Shown here piece by piece: positions 35,557-43,692 of a stretch of DNA of 64,000 nucleotides (the first letter of the stretch is position 1; every line of letters begins with the position of its first letter). Both the position numbers and the translations under genes were made by a program. Source of the DNA: an uncultured Lachnospiraceae bacterium (GTDB taxonomy: Bacteria; Bacillota; Clostridia; Lachnospirales; Lachnospiraceae); the NCBI GenBank assembly GCA_902781455.1, contig CACZJF010000001.1, forward strand, positions 1 through 64,000. The letters run 5' to 3'. A model generated the notes under the pieces. It was not told the DNA's origin and searched no databases. It was given only the letters and a program-made list of their open reading frames with translations.

Positions 35557-38500
35557 TTACAGGTTTTTGACGGCAGTCGCCAGCATCAGCTTGATGCGGT
35601 TGAGCTGGTTGACTTCTGACGCGCCCGGGTCGAAGTCGATCGCGGCGATGTTTGCTTCCGGATGAAGCCGTCTGACCTCCTTGATGACGCCCTTGCCCAC
35701 GACATGGTTTGGCAGGCAGCCGAACGGCTGGATGCAGACGATGTTTGGCGTTCCGCTCTCGATCAGCTCCAGCATCTCTCCGGTCAGGAACCAGCCTTCA
35801 CCGGTCTGGTTTCCGAGCGATACGATGCCGTCCGCCATCTCGCCGATCTCCTGGATCCTGCGGGGGGCCTCGAAGCGCTTCGAGGCTGCAAGCGCCTCAT
35901 TGCCGGCTTTGCGCACATGCTCCAGATAGGAGATCAGCCAGTTGCAGATCCGTGCCGTCCACCTGGAGGCATAGTGATTCTTTGCCTTGAAGTTCACGTT
36001 GTAGAAGCTGTACAGGAAGAAGTCCATCATCTCCGGCTGAACAGCCTCAGCGCCTTCCTTCTCCAGAAGCTCTACCAGATGATTGTTTGCCGCGGGCAGG
36101 TACTTGACGAGAATCTCTCCGACTATACCGACACGTGGCTTTTTTACATTGCTGATGGGCAGCAGATCGAAGGATGTGACGATCTTCCTGCACAGCTCGT
36201 GGAAACGTCCCATGGAGGTGCTTCCTGACAGGAGGAAGGCGCGGCATTCTTCATTCAGCGATTCGTGCAGACGGTCCGCGCTGCCTTTCTCGAGCTCATA
36301 AGGTCTGACCCGGTAGACACACTTCATGAACAGGTCACCGAACTCGATGGAATACAGGAGTCTCTTAAAGACAGCCAGATTCACTTTGAATCCCGGGTTA
36401 GACTCCAGTCCCTGGACAGAAGCGGAGATCACAGGAACGTTCTCAAGGCCTGCCTTCTTCAGGGCGCGGCGGAAGAAGCCGATATAATTGGACGCACGGC
36501 ATCCGCCGCCTGTCTGCGACATGATGATGGCAGTCCGGTTCAGGTCATACTTTCCACTCGTCAGCTCCGCCATCATCTGCCCGACGACAATGATGGAAGG
36601 ATAGCAGGCGTCATTGTTGACATATTTCAGTCCGAGATCCACCGCGTACTTTTCAGGCGGATCCACGCAGACAAGCCGGTATCCACTGGCCTGAAGTGCC
36701 GATTCAAGCAGGTTGAAATGAATCGGGCTCATCTGCGGACACAGAATCGTATAGGTCTTGCGCATTTCCTTCGTAAAGACGACAGGATTGATCGCGGCGG
36801 AATGCAGCTCGCGCATCTGAGACTGCGCGGAGCGGATGCGGATTGCCGCGATAAGAGAGCGGATGCGGATGCGGGCCGCTCCGAGATTGTTGACCTCGTC
36901 AATCTTCAGGCAGGTGTAGATCTTACCGGAGGAAGAGAGGATATCCTGTACCTGGTCGGTGGTGACGGCATCGACGCCGCACCCAAAGGAGTTCAGCTGG
37001 ATCAGATCCAGATCATCCCGGGTCTTGACGAATTCAGCGGCAGCGTAGAGCCTGGAATGGTACATCCACTGGTCCAGTACGGTCAGGGGACGTTCAATCG
37101 GTGCAAGCTGCGACACGCTGTCTTCCGTGAGCACCGCCATCCCGAAGGAATTGATCAGCTCAGGGATGCCGTGATGAATCTCAGGGTCGATGTGGTAGGG
37201 ACGTCCTGCCAGCACGATGCCGTGCCTTCCGGTTTCCTCCAGATAATGCAGGACTTTCATGCCCTCGTCATAGACAGCCTTGCGGCAGCGCTCCAGCTCC
37301 GCCCAGCCTTCCGCCACAGCCTGCCGGATCTCATTGCCGGAGATATCACGAAACAGATCCACCAGCTGCCGTTCCACGGTGTCCTTGCTGGTAAATGCAA
37401 CAAACGGGCAGATGAACTCCACGTCAAGATCCCGGAGATTCTCGACATTGTTCTTGATATTCATCGGATAGGAGGTGACGATCGGGCAGTCATAGTGATT
37501 GCCGGCATCCTTGAATTCTTTGCGCTCATAAGGAACACAGGGATAGAAGATTTTCTTCAGACCCTGCGCGATCAGCCACTCGATGTGTCCGTGCGCGATC
37601 TTGGCCGGATAGCATTCCGACTCGGAAGGGATGGACTCGATTCCCAGCTCATAGATCCGGTAGGATCCGGGCGGGGAGAGCACAACCCGGTATTTCAGCT
37701 TTGTAAAGAAGGTGTGCCAGAACGGGTAGAGCTCATACATGTTCAGGACGCGCGGAATTCCGATCAGGCCGCGCTCTGCCTCGTCCTCAGGCAGGGACTG
37801 CCTGTGGAACAGAAGCTTGTTCTTGAACTCGTACATATTCGGCAGATTGTCCTTGTTTTTCTTCAGCCCGAGGCCGCGCTCACAGCGATTGCCGGAGATA
37901 AACTGGCGCCCGCCCGAGAAGCGGTTGATCGTCAGGCGGCAATGATTGGTGCAGCCCTGGCACTTGGCATTGTGCGTGGTAAACTTCAGAGACTCGATCT
38001 GCTCGATGGGCAGCATAGTCGTCTGCTTGCCGGCAGCATCGTTTCCTTCATCTTCCTCGTGGAAACGCTCCCTGGCGATGAGACCCGCGCCGAACGCTCC
38101 CATGATGCCGGCGATGTCCGGGCGGATCGCTTCGCAGTGCGCGATCTTCTCAAAGGCCCGCAGCACGCCGTCATTGTAAAATGTGCCGCCCTGCACGACG
38201 ATGTGCTTTCCAAGATCCTTCGCGTCGGAGACCTTGATCACCTTGTAAAGCGCATTTTTGATGACAGAATAGGACAGGCCGGCGGAGATGTCCTCCACAA
38301 GCGCGCCTTCCTTCTGGGCCTGCTTCACCTTGGAGTTCATGAAGACGGTGCACCGCGTACCCAGGTCGAACGGATGCTTCGCGAACAGGGCAGCGCGGGC
38401 AAAGTCAGAGATCGAATAGTCGAGCGATTTCGCGAACGTTTCGATGAAGGACCCGCACCCGGAAGAGCAGGCTTCGTTGAGCTGGACAGAATCCACCGCA

Positions 38501-39807
38501 TGATCCCGGATCTTGATGCACTTCATGTCCTGCCCGCCGATATCGAGAATGCAGTCGACATCCGGATCAAAGAAAGAAGCCGCATAGTAGTGCGCGATGG
38601 TCTCGACCTCTCCCTCGTCCAGCATCAGCGCCGACTTGATCAAAGCCTCGCCGTAGCCCGTCGAGCAGGAGTACGCGATCCGCGCGTCTTCCGGCATCAG
38701 GGAATAGATCTCCTTTACCGCGTTGATTGCGGTCATGAGGGGACTTCCGTTGTTGTTGGAATAGAAAGAATACAGCAGCCGTCCGTCTTCAGAGACCAGC
38801 GCTGCCTTGGTTGTCGTGGAGCCGGCATCGATGCCAAGATAGCAGTTGCCGGAATAGGTTTCCAGGTCAGCCGTCTTCACATTGTAGCGCTCCTGCCTGG
38901 CCAGGAAAGCATGGTAATCCTCATCGGAGGAGAACAGAGGCTCCATCCGGGGAACCTCGAAGCTGATCTGCACGCCGCATCTGAGTGTCTGCATCAGGGA
39001 AGAAAACTTCTCACATACGCTCCGGTCCGCATTCATGGCGGAGCCGATCGCGGCAAACAGGTGAGAATTCTCAGGAATGATCGCATGCTCCTCGTCCAGG
39101 TTCAGCGTACGGATAAACGCTGTCCTCAGTTCGCTGAGAAAGTGCAGAGGACCGCCCAGGAAAGCAACATGCCCGCGGATCGGACGCCCGCAGGCAAGGC
39201 CGGAGATCGTCTGGTTGACAACGGCCTGAAAGATGGAAGCTGCAAGATCCTCCTTCGTCGCGCCCTCATTGATCAGAGGCTGGATGTCAGACTTGGCGAA
39301 AACGCCGCACCTGGCGGCAATTGTATAGAGCGATTTGTATCCTTTGGCATACTCATTCAGCCCGACGACATCGGTCTGTAGCAGGGAAGCCATCTGGTCG
39401 ATAAAAGAACCGGTTCCACCGGCGCAGGTTCCGTTCATGCGCTGATCGATGCCGGAGCGGTCAAAGTAGATGATCTTCGCGTCCTCTCCGCCCAGTTCAA
39501 TCGCGACGTCTGTCTGCGGAAAGCTCTTCTGCAGACTGCTGGAGACAGCCACAACCTCCTGGATGAAGGGAATATGCATATTGGAGGCGAGATTCAGCCC
39601 GCCGGACCCTGTAATCACGGGGCACACATCCGCATCCCCGATTTTATTCATGGCTTCTTCGATCAGATCGGCCAGCGTACCCTGGATATCCGCGAAATGC
39701 CTGCGGTATTCGGCAAACTGCAGCTCTTGATTCTCGTCAAGAACCGCAATCTTAACGGTAGTGGATCCGATGTCAATGCCAAGTGAAAGCGTTTTGTTAG
39801 AATTCAT
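35557..39807 (-). CDS. Giant acyl-CoA dehydratase activase-like protein (double BadF + HgdB-like)
   Basis: A 1416-residue protein. Two BadF/HgdC-type ASKHA ATPase domains come first: GIDIGSTTVK near residue 9 with CAGGTGSF, and GIDAGSTTTK near residue 330 with CSSGCGSF. In activases, these cysteines hold a [4Fe-4S] cluster between two monomers; here one chain could make the whole dimer-like site. A CQGCTNHC cluster near residue 620, a DUF2229 region (SPPGSYRIYELGIES) and a long HgdB/dehydratase-like C-terminal half follow. ATG 39807 has AGGAA 7 nt upstream. The protein stands alone without dehydratase subunits, and its substrate is unknown. It is common in anaerobic Clostridia. Confidence 0.88.
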   Translation of the reverse strand: MNSNKTLSLGIDIGSTTVKIAVLDENQELQFAEYRRHFADIQGTLADLIEEAMNKIGDADVCPVITGSGGLNLASNMHIPFIQEVVAVSSSLQKSFPQTDVAIELGGEDAKIIYFDRSGIDQRMNGTCAGGTGSFIDQMASLLQTDVVGLNEYAKGYKSLYTIAARCGVFAKSDIQPLINEGATKEDLAASIFQAVVNQTISGLACGRPIRGHVAFLGGPLHFLSELRTAFIRTLNLDEEHAIIPENSHLFAAIGSAMNADRSVCEKFSSLMQTLRCGVQISFEVPRMEPLFSSDEDYHAFLARQERYNVKTADLETYSGNCYLGIDAGSTTTKAALVSEDGRLLYSFYSNNNGSPLMTAINAVKEIYSLMPEDARIAYSCSTGYGEALIKSALMLDEGEVETIAHYYAASFFDPDVDCILDIGGQDMKCIKIRDHAVDSVQLNEACSSGCGSFIETFAKSLDYSISDFARAALFAKHPFDLGTRCTVFMNSKVKQAQKEGALVEDISAGLSYSVIKNALYKVIKVSDAKDLGKHIVVQGGTFYNDGVLRAFEKIAHCEAIRPDIAGIMGAFGAGLIARERFHEEDEGNDAAGKQTTMLPIEQIESLKFTTHNAKCQGCTNHCRLTINRFSGGRQFISGNRCERGLGLKKNKDNLPNMYEFKNKLLFHRQSLPEDEAERGLIGIPRVLNMYELYPFWHTFFTKLKYRVVLSPPGSYRIYELGIESIPSESECYPAKIAHGHIEWLIAQGLKKIFYPCVPYERKEFKDAGNHYDCPIVTSYPMNIKNNVENLRDLDVEFICPFVAFTSKDTVERQLVDLFRDISGNEIRQAVAEGWAELERCRKAVYDEGMKVLHYLEETGRHGIVLAGRPYHIDPEIHHGIPELINSFGMAVLTEDSVSQLAPIERPLTVLDQWMYHSRLYAAAEFVKTRDDLDLIQLNSFGCGVDAVTTDQVQDILSSSGKIYTCLKIDEVNNLGAARIRIRSLIAAIRIRSAQSQMRELHSAAINPVVFTKEMRKTYTILCPQMSPIHFNLLESALQASGYRLVCVDPPEKYAVDLGLKYVNNDACYPSIIVVGQMMAELTSGKYDLNRTAIIMSQTGGGCRASNYIGFFRRALKKAGLENVPVISASVQGLESNPGFKVNLAVFKRLLYSIEFGDLFMKCVYRVRPYELEKGSADRLHESLNEECRAFLLSGSTSMGRFHELCRKIVTSFDLLPISNVKKPRVGIVGEILVKYLPAANNHLVELLEKEGAEAVQPEMMDFFLYSFYNVNFKAKNHYASRWTARICNWLISYLEHVRKAGNEALAASKRFEAPRRIQEIGEMADGIVSLGNQTGEGWFLTGEMLELIESGTPNIVCIQPFGCLPNHVVGKGVIKEVRRLHPEANIAAIDFDPGASEVNQLNRIKLMLATAVKNL

Positions 39808-39869
39808 GATAGTTCCTGCTGAAACAAACAGTTTCGATGTCAATATTTCATTATTTATAAGCCCAAAGT

Positions 39870-39898
39870 AGTATACCCCTTCTAAAAGATGAAATCAA
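39870..39898 (-). promoter_or_regulatory. Promoter of the activase gene
   Basis: On the minus strand, TTGATT (39893-39898) and TATACT (39870-39875) are separated by exactly 17 bp. The leader to the ATG would be about 55 nt. Confidence 0.65.
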
Positions 39899-39915
39899 AC
39901 CTTATGACGGGTTAG

Positions 39916-39927
39916 ATTGTATACAAT
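39916..39927. promoter_or_regulatory. 12 bp perfect palindrome, possible operator
   Basis: ATTGTATACAAT lies in the 286 bp divergent gap between the activase gene and tgt, 18 bp upstream of the activase -35 hexamer. It resembles half-site pairs bound by GntR-type repressors, but no such regulator gene is nearby. Confidence 0.35.
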
Positions 39928-40015
39928 TGAATCGGTGTGTATATGTTCTGCAAAGAGCTTGCACAAGTGTATGCCGGGCTGATTCCCGCAGACTGTCTGC
40001 ATTCAGGACTCCTTC

Positions 40016-40044
40016 TTTACAAACTTAAGACCCGATTATATCAT
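40016..40044 (+). promoter_or_regulatory. Candidate promoter of tgt
   Basis: TTTACA (40016-40021) and TATCAT (40039-40044), 17 bp spacer, about 50 bp before the GTG start. The -10 match is only moderate. Confidence 0.45.
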
Positions 40045-40093
40045 GTCCATAGAAAGAAAAAAGAAGCAGGCACAGGCCTGACAGGAGGAGCGC

Positions 40094-41242
40094 GTGAGCG
40101 GAAAGTATAAACTGATTACAATGGACGGCCGGGCGAAGCGCGGGCAGCTTCAGACGGTGCATGGAATGATCGAGACGCCGGTTTTCATGAATGTGGGGAC
40201 GGTTGCCGCGATCAAGGGAGCGGTGTCTACGGATGACCTGCGCAGCATCGGGACACAGGTGGAGCTGAGCAACACCTATCATCTGCATGTCAGGACCGGC
40301 GATGAGGCGATCAAAAAGCTTGGCGGCCTGCACAGGTTCATGAACTGGGACCGGCCGATCCTGACGGATTCAGGCGGATTTCAGGTGTTCTCCCTGGCCT
40401 CTTTGAGAAAAATCAAGGAGGAGGGCGTATCCTTCCAGTCGCACATTGACGGGCACAGGATTTTTATGGGTCCGGAGGAAAGCATGCGGATTCAGTCAAA
40501 TCTGGCGTCCACGATCGCGATGGCGTTTGACGAGTGTCCTTCTTCCAGGGCAGACAGAGCCTATGTGCAGGCTTCGGTGGACCGGACCTACAGGTGGCTT
40601 GTGAGGTGCAAGGAGGAGATGCAGCGTCTGAACAGTCTTCCGGATACGATCAACAAAGAGCAGATGCTTTTCGGGATCAACCAGGGCGCTGTGTACGACG
40701 ACATCCGGATCGCGCACGCGAAGCAGATCACGGAGCTTGACCTGGACGGCTACGCGGTCGGCGGCCTTGCGGTGGGAGAGACCCATGAGGAGATGTACCG
40801 GATCCTGGATTCCACGGTGCCGTATCTGCCGCTGGAAAAGCCGGTCTATCTGATGGGTGTCGGGACACCGGTCAATATCATCGAAGGGGTATACCGCGGG
40901 GTCGACTTCTTTGACTGTGTGTATCCTTCCAGAAACGGGCGGCACGGGCATGCATACACGCACCGAGGAAAGCTCAATCTGAATAACGCGCGGTTCGCCT
41001 TTGATGAGACGCCTATTGAGGAAGGGTGCGGTTGCCCGGCCTGCCGCAGCTATACCAGAGCGTACATTCATCATCTGTTCAAGGCGAAGGAGATGCTCGG
41101 TATGCGGCTTCTGGTGCTGCATAACCTGTATTTTTACAACCATCTGATGGTGGAGATCCGCGAGGCGATCGAACAGCACCGGTATGAAGCATTCCGGAAA
41201 GACTGGATCGAAACCTGGGAAGGAGCGGACAGCCAGGCATAG
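40094..41242 (+). CDS. tgt: Queuine tRNA-ribosyltransferase
   Basis: A 382-residue TIM-barrel enzyme that swaps the guanine at tRNA position 34 for a queuine precursor. The active-site DSGGFQVFS, the nucleophile region (GVDFFDCVYP) and the zinc group CGCPACRSY with a later His are present. The start is GTG 40094: AGGAGGAG lies 3 nt before it and MSGKYKL matches the family N terminus, while the next ATG would lose nine residues. It is followed by yajC, as in many bacteria. Confidence 0.96.
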   Translation: MSGKYKLITMDGRAKRGQLQTVHGMIETPVFMNVGTVAAIKGAVSTDDLRSIGTQVELSNTYHLHVRTGDEAIKKLGGLHRFMNWDRPILTDSGGFQVFSLASLRKIKEEGVSFQSHIDGHRIFMGPEESMRIQSNLASTIAMAFDECPSSRADRAYVQASVDRTYRWLVRCKEEMQRLNSLPDTINKEQMLFGINQGAVYDDIRIAHAKQITELDLDGYAVGGLAVGETHEEMYRILDSTVPYLPLEKPVYLMGVGTPVNIIEGVYRGVDFFDCVYPSRNGRHGHAYTHRGKLNLNNARFAFDETPIEEGCGCPACRSYTRAYIHHLFKAKEMLGMRLLVLHNLYFYNHLMVEIREAIEQHRYEAFRKDWIETWEGADSQA

Positions 41243-41295
41243 GCAGGGTTTGTGTTCGTGTTCCGGTCATGTTCCGGCCGTGGAAAAGATTCTTC

Positions 41296-41324
41296 TTGAA
41301 CACAGCACCATATTTGTGTAAAAT
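41296..41324 (+). promoter_or_regulatory. Promoter of yajC
   Basis: TTGAAC (41296-41301), a 17 bp spacer and TAAAAT (41319-41324), about 45 bp upstream of the yajC ATG. Confidence 0.6.
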
Positions 41325-41369
41325 GTGGCGTAGCGTTTCAGTAAATCTTTTTGAGGAGGATAGTGCTGC

Positions 41370-41732
41370 ATGAATCCAGTATTATTATCAGGGCAGGCCG
41401 CAGCAGGCGGATCCGGTATGATTATGATGGTTGTCTATATGGTGATCATCTTTGGCGTAATGTATTTCCTGGCGATTCGTCCGCAGAAGAAGGAACAGAA
41501 GAGAATGGCTGCTCTTTTGAGCACGATGGAAGTCGGAGATACGGTTGTTACGAGCAGCGGTTTCTATGGAACCGTGATTCAGGTTTCCGAGGATGACTGC
41601 ATCGTTGAGTTTGGCAACAACAGAAACTGCCGTATTCCGATGCGCAAGAGTGCGATCGTTGAGGTAGAGAAGGCATCCGACGGTGTTGCCGAACCGACTC
41701 CGGTACCGGAGAAGAGTACAGACAAGAAGTGA
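41370..41732 (+). CDS. yajC: Preprotein translocase subunit YajC
   Basis: A 120-residue Sec accessory protein. A single membrane helix lies near residues 17-36, followed by the conserved FLAIRPQKKEQKRM and the MEVGDTVVTSSGFYGTV domain. The C terminus is a Pro/Glu/Lys tail. GAGGAGG lies about 11 nt before the ATG. SecD/SecF genes are not in the window. Confidence 0.95.
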   Translation: MNPVLLSGQAAAGGSGMIMMVVYMVIIFGVMYFLAIRPQKKEQKRMAALLSTMEVGDTVVTSSGFYGTVIQVSEDDCIVEFGNNRNCRIPMRKSAIVEVEKASDGVAEPTPVPEKSTDKK

Positions 41733-41767
41733 CCTGCAGTGTGTCAGGACGACGCAGGGAACACAAT

Positions 41768-41795
41768 AAGGCTGCCGAAGAGATTCGGCAGCCTT
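41768..41795. terminator. Terminator between yajC and the Lrp gene
   Basis: AAGGCTGCCGAA pairs perfectly with TTCGGCAGCCTT around a GAGA (GNRA) loop, between convergent genes. Confidence 0.8.
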
Positions 41796-41833
41796 TCGTA
41801 AGACAGGAAAAGATCCGGATTCCGGAGACATGA

Positions 41834-42298
41834 TCAGCGCTTTGCGGGCTCTGCCTCGAATCCGGAGGAATGGATGTTCTTCACGGTTCTGAGCACATAG
41901 TGTGTTCTCGTGAGCCGCACGCCCGGGTAATCCTTGATCCGGTTGTGTATCTGTTCCAGGTGATCGCTGGACCGGCAGCAGATCTTCAGCATGAAGTCGA
42001 ATTCACCGGTCAGATAGTAGCAGGCGATGATGTTCGGATCCATCGTGATGTGCTGGATGAATTCGTCGTTGAAGCGTGGGTGCTCCATGCCGATCTCCAT
42101 CAGGACTGTGATGTCATTGCCGAGCTTGGAGTCGTCGCAGATCACGGTATATGATTGAATCAGTCCCGACTTTTCCATCTTTTTGATCCGCTCGATCACA
42201 GTCGACACAGAAAGATGAATGGTCTTGCTGATATCAGAAGCGGTCTGACGTGCGTTTGCTTTCAGTTCGGTGAGAATCTGAAAATCCAGGTTATCCAT
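41834..42298 (-). CDS. Lrp/AsnC-family transcriptional regulator
   Basis: A 154-residue regulator. The N-terminal helix-turn-helix (LDFQILTELKANARQTASDI, with SVSTVIERIKKM as recognition region) precedes a RAM ligand-binding domain. GAGGT precedes the ATG by 8 nt. It is transcribed away from leuB, which begins a branched-chain amino acid group, so control of leuB-ilvD-ilvB and of itself by leucine or a related amino acid is a reasonable inference. Confidence 0.93.
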   Translation of the reverse strand: MDNLDFQILTELKANARQTASDISKTIHLSVSTVIERIKKMEKSGLIQSYTVICDDSKLGNDITVLMEIGMEHPRFNDEFIQHITMDPNIIACYYLTGEFDFMLKICCRSSDHLEQIHNRIKDYPGVRLTRTHYVLRTVKNIHSSGFEAEPAKR

Positions 42299-42343
42299 AC
42301 CAATCTACCTCATGTTCCATAAGATTTTTGGAATTACCGTGGT

Positions 42344-42352
42344 ATTATAACA
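42344..42352 (-). promoter_or_regulatory. Extended -10 promoter of the Lrp gene
   Basis: On the minus strand TGTTATAAT, a perfect TATAAT with TG one base before it, about 45 nt from the ATG. No clear -35. Confidence 0.55.
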
Positions 42353-42370
42353 TGTTTCTTTTGTTTGTGG

Positions 42371-42399
42371 TTGAAAAATCGAAAAATATAAAATATGAT
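42371..42399 (+). promoter_or_regulatory. Promoter of leuB-ilvD-ilvB
   Basis: TTGAAA (42371-42376), a 17 bp spacer and TATGAT (42394-42399), a near-consensus sigma-A promoter. It begins 19 bp from the divergent Lrp -10, so one bound regulator could affect both. The leader is too short for a T-box or leucine attenuator. Confidence 0.7.
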
Positions 42400-42455
42400 T
42401 AACGCCGAAAGGTTGTGTGAAACATCTCTGCAATCAGGAAAGGGTTCAAAGCAAT

Positions 42456-43565
42456 ATGAGTGAAAAAGAGAGAAACTACAGGGTTGGCGTGATCAGGGGC
42501 GACGGGATCGGTCCGGAGATTGTCTCGGAAGCTTTGCGTGTTCTGGACGCGGCCAGTGAGCGTTTCGGCTTCCGGCTGGAATATGTGCCGATGGATCTGG
42601 GCGGGTGCTCGATTGACAAGTACGGCGTTCCGCTGACGGAAGAGACCATCCGCCTGGCGAAGTCCTGCGACGCGGTTCTGATGGGCTCCATCGGGGGAGA
42701 CCCCAGGACCAGTCCCTGGTATCAGCTGGAGCCGTCCAAAAGACCGGAAGCGGGCCTTCTGGGCATCCGCAAGGCACTGGGGCTGTTCGCGAACCTTCGT
42801 TTCTCCGTCCTGTATGATGATCTGAAGGACGCCTGTCCGCTGCGCAAAGATATCGCGGATGAAGGGATTGACTTCGTGATCCTGCGGGAGCTGACCGGCG
42901 GTCTCTACTTCGGGGAGAAGAAGACAGAGACCATCAACGGGGAAGAGCGCGCGACGGATGTACTGGCGTATTCCGCGTCCGAGATCCGGAGAATTGCCGT
43001 GAAAGCATATGACACGGCGATGCTGCGCCGCCGGAAGCTGACCCTTGTAGATAAGGCCAATGTGCTCGAGAGCTCCCGTCTGTGGAGGAAGGTGGTCGGC
43101 GAGGTGGCAAAGGATTACCCGCAGGTTGAAACGGACTATATGTATGTTGACAACGCTGCGATGCAGCTGATCCGCAGGCCGTCGCAGTTCGACGTCGTCC
43201 TGACCGAGAATATGTTCGGCGACATCCTCTCGGATGAAGCGTCGATGGTAACCGGATCGATCGGCATGCAGCCGAGTGCTTCCCTGGCGGAAGGCACCTT
43301 CGGCCTCTATGAGCCGAGCCACGGCAGCGCGCCGGATATTGCCGGGACAGACAAGGCGAATCCGCTTGCGACGATCCTGTCTGTTGCCTGCATGCTGCGT
43401 TATTCCCTCGGTGAGGAAGAGGCAGCGGCCGCGATTGAGAAGGCAGTCATCGAAAGCATCTCCAGAATCCGCACCCAGGATCTGAAGGCAGAAGGGGACG
43501 GCACCAGGCTTGTCGGGTGCACGGAGATGGGATCTTACGTTGCCGGGCAGATATCCGCAGTGTGA
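42456..43565 (+). CDS. leuB: 3-isopropylmalate dehydrogenase
   Basis: A 369-residue NAD-dependent enzyme of leucine synthesis. RVGVIRGDGIGPEI begins the fold. The substrate/metal residues fall in LRELTGGLYFG and in FGDILSDEAS. The NAD loop is EPSHGSAPDIAG. ATG 42456 has AGGAAAGG some 12 nt upstream; GTG 42417 is an alternative that adds 13 residues but would begin about 10 nt after the predicted transcription start. leuA, leuC and leuD are not in the window. The last bases are duplicated downstream. Confidence 0.95.
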   Translation: MSEKERNYRVGVIRGDGIGPEIVSEALRVLDAASERFGFRLEYVPMDLGGCSIDKYGVPLTEETIRLAKSCDAVLMGSIGGDPRTSPWYQLEPSKRPEAGLLGIRKALGLFANLRFSVLYDDLKDACPLRKDIADEGIDFVILRELTGGLYFGEKKTETINGEERATDVLAYSASEIRRIAVKAYDTAMLRRRKLTLVDKANVLESSRLWRKVVGEVAKDYPQVETDYMYVDNAAMQLIRRPSQFDVVLTENMFGDILSDEASMVTGSIGMQPSASLAEGTFGLYEPSHGSAPDIAGTDKANPLATILSVACMLRYSLGEEEAAAAIEKAVIESISRIRTQDLKAEGDGTRLVGCTEMGSYVAGQISAV

Positions 43566-43622
43566 ATCGTTTCAGCGATACCGGGCAGATATCGGAAAAA
43601 AGAATCGTGTCAGCGATACCCG
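43543..43622. repeat. 38 bp tandem duplication of the leuB 3' end
   Basis: The segment that begins CCGGGCAGATATC near 43543 in the last codons of leuB is repeated at 43581 with period 38. Both copies carry GAATCGT-T/G-TCAGCGATACC. The first copy contains the leuB stop codon. Mismatches are clustered in a 7 nt block. Confidence 0.7.
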
Positions 43623-43692
43623 GCTGGTGAATCATCACCGGACAGGACTTCGCTGCGTATCCTGACAGAAGGAATAATGGAGGAGGTTTTCT

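Noticed and set aside
36265..39381. A 1038-codon open frame on the plus strand opposite the activase gene
   Set aside because: It is the antisense shadow of a long G+C-rich gene. It has no domain I recognise and no ribosome binding site, while the minus-strand gene has clear motifs throughout.
39808..40093. Riboswitch (PreQ1 type) ahead of tgt
   Set aside because: I looked for a small pseudoknot aptamer because tgt belongs to queuosine metabolism, but found no C-rich loop and A-rich tail in the expected layout.
42300..42456. T-box or leucine attenuator ahead of leuB
   Set aside because: The leader from the predicted start is only about 50 nt and has no T-box sequence or Leu-codon run.
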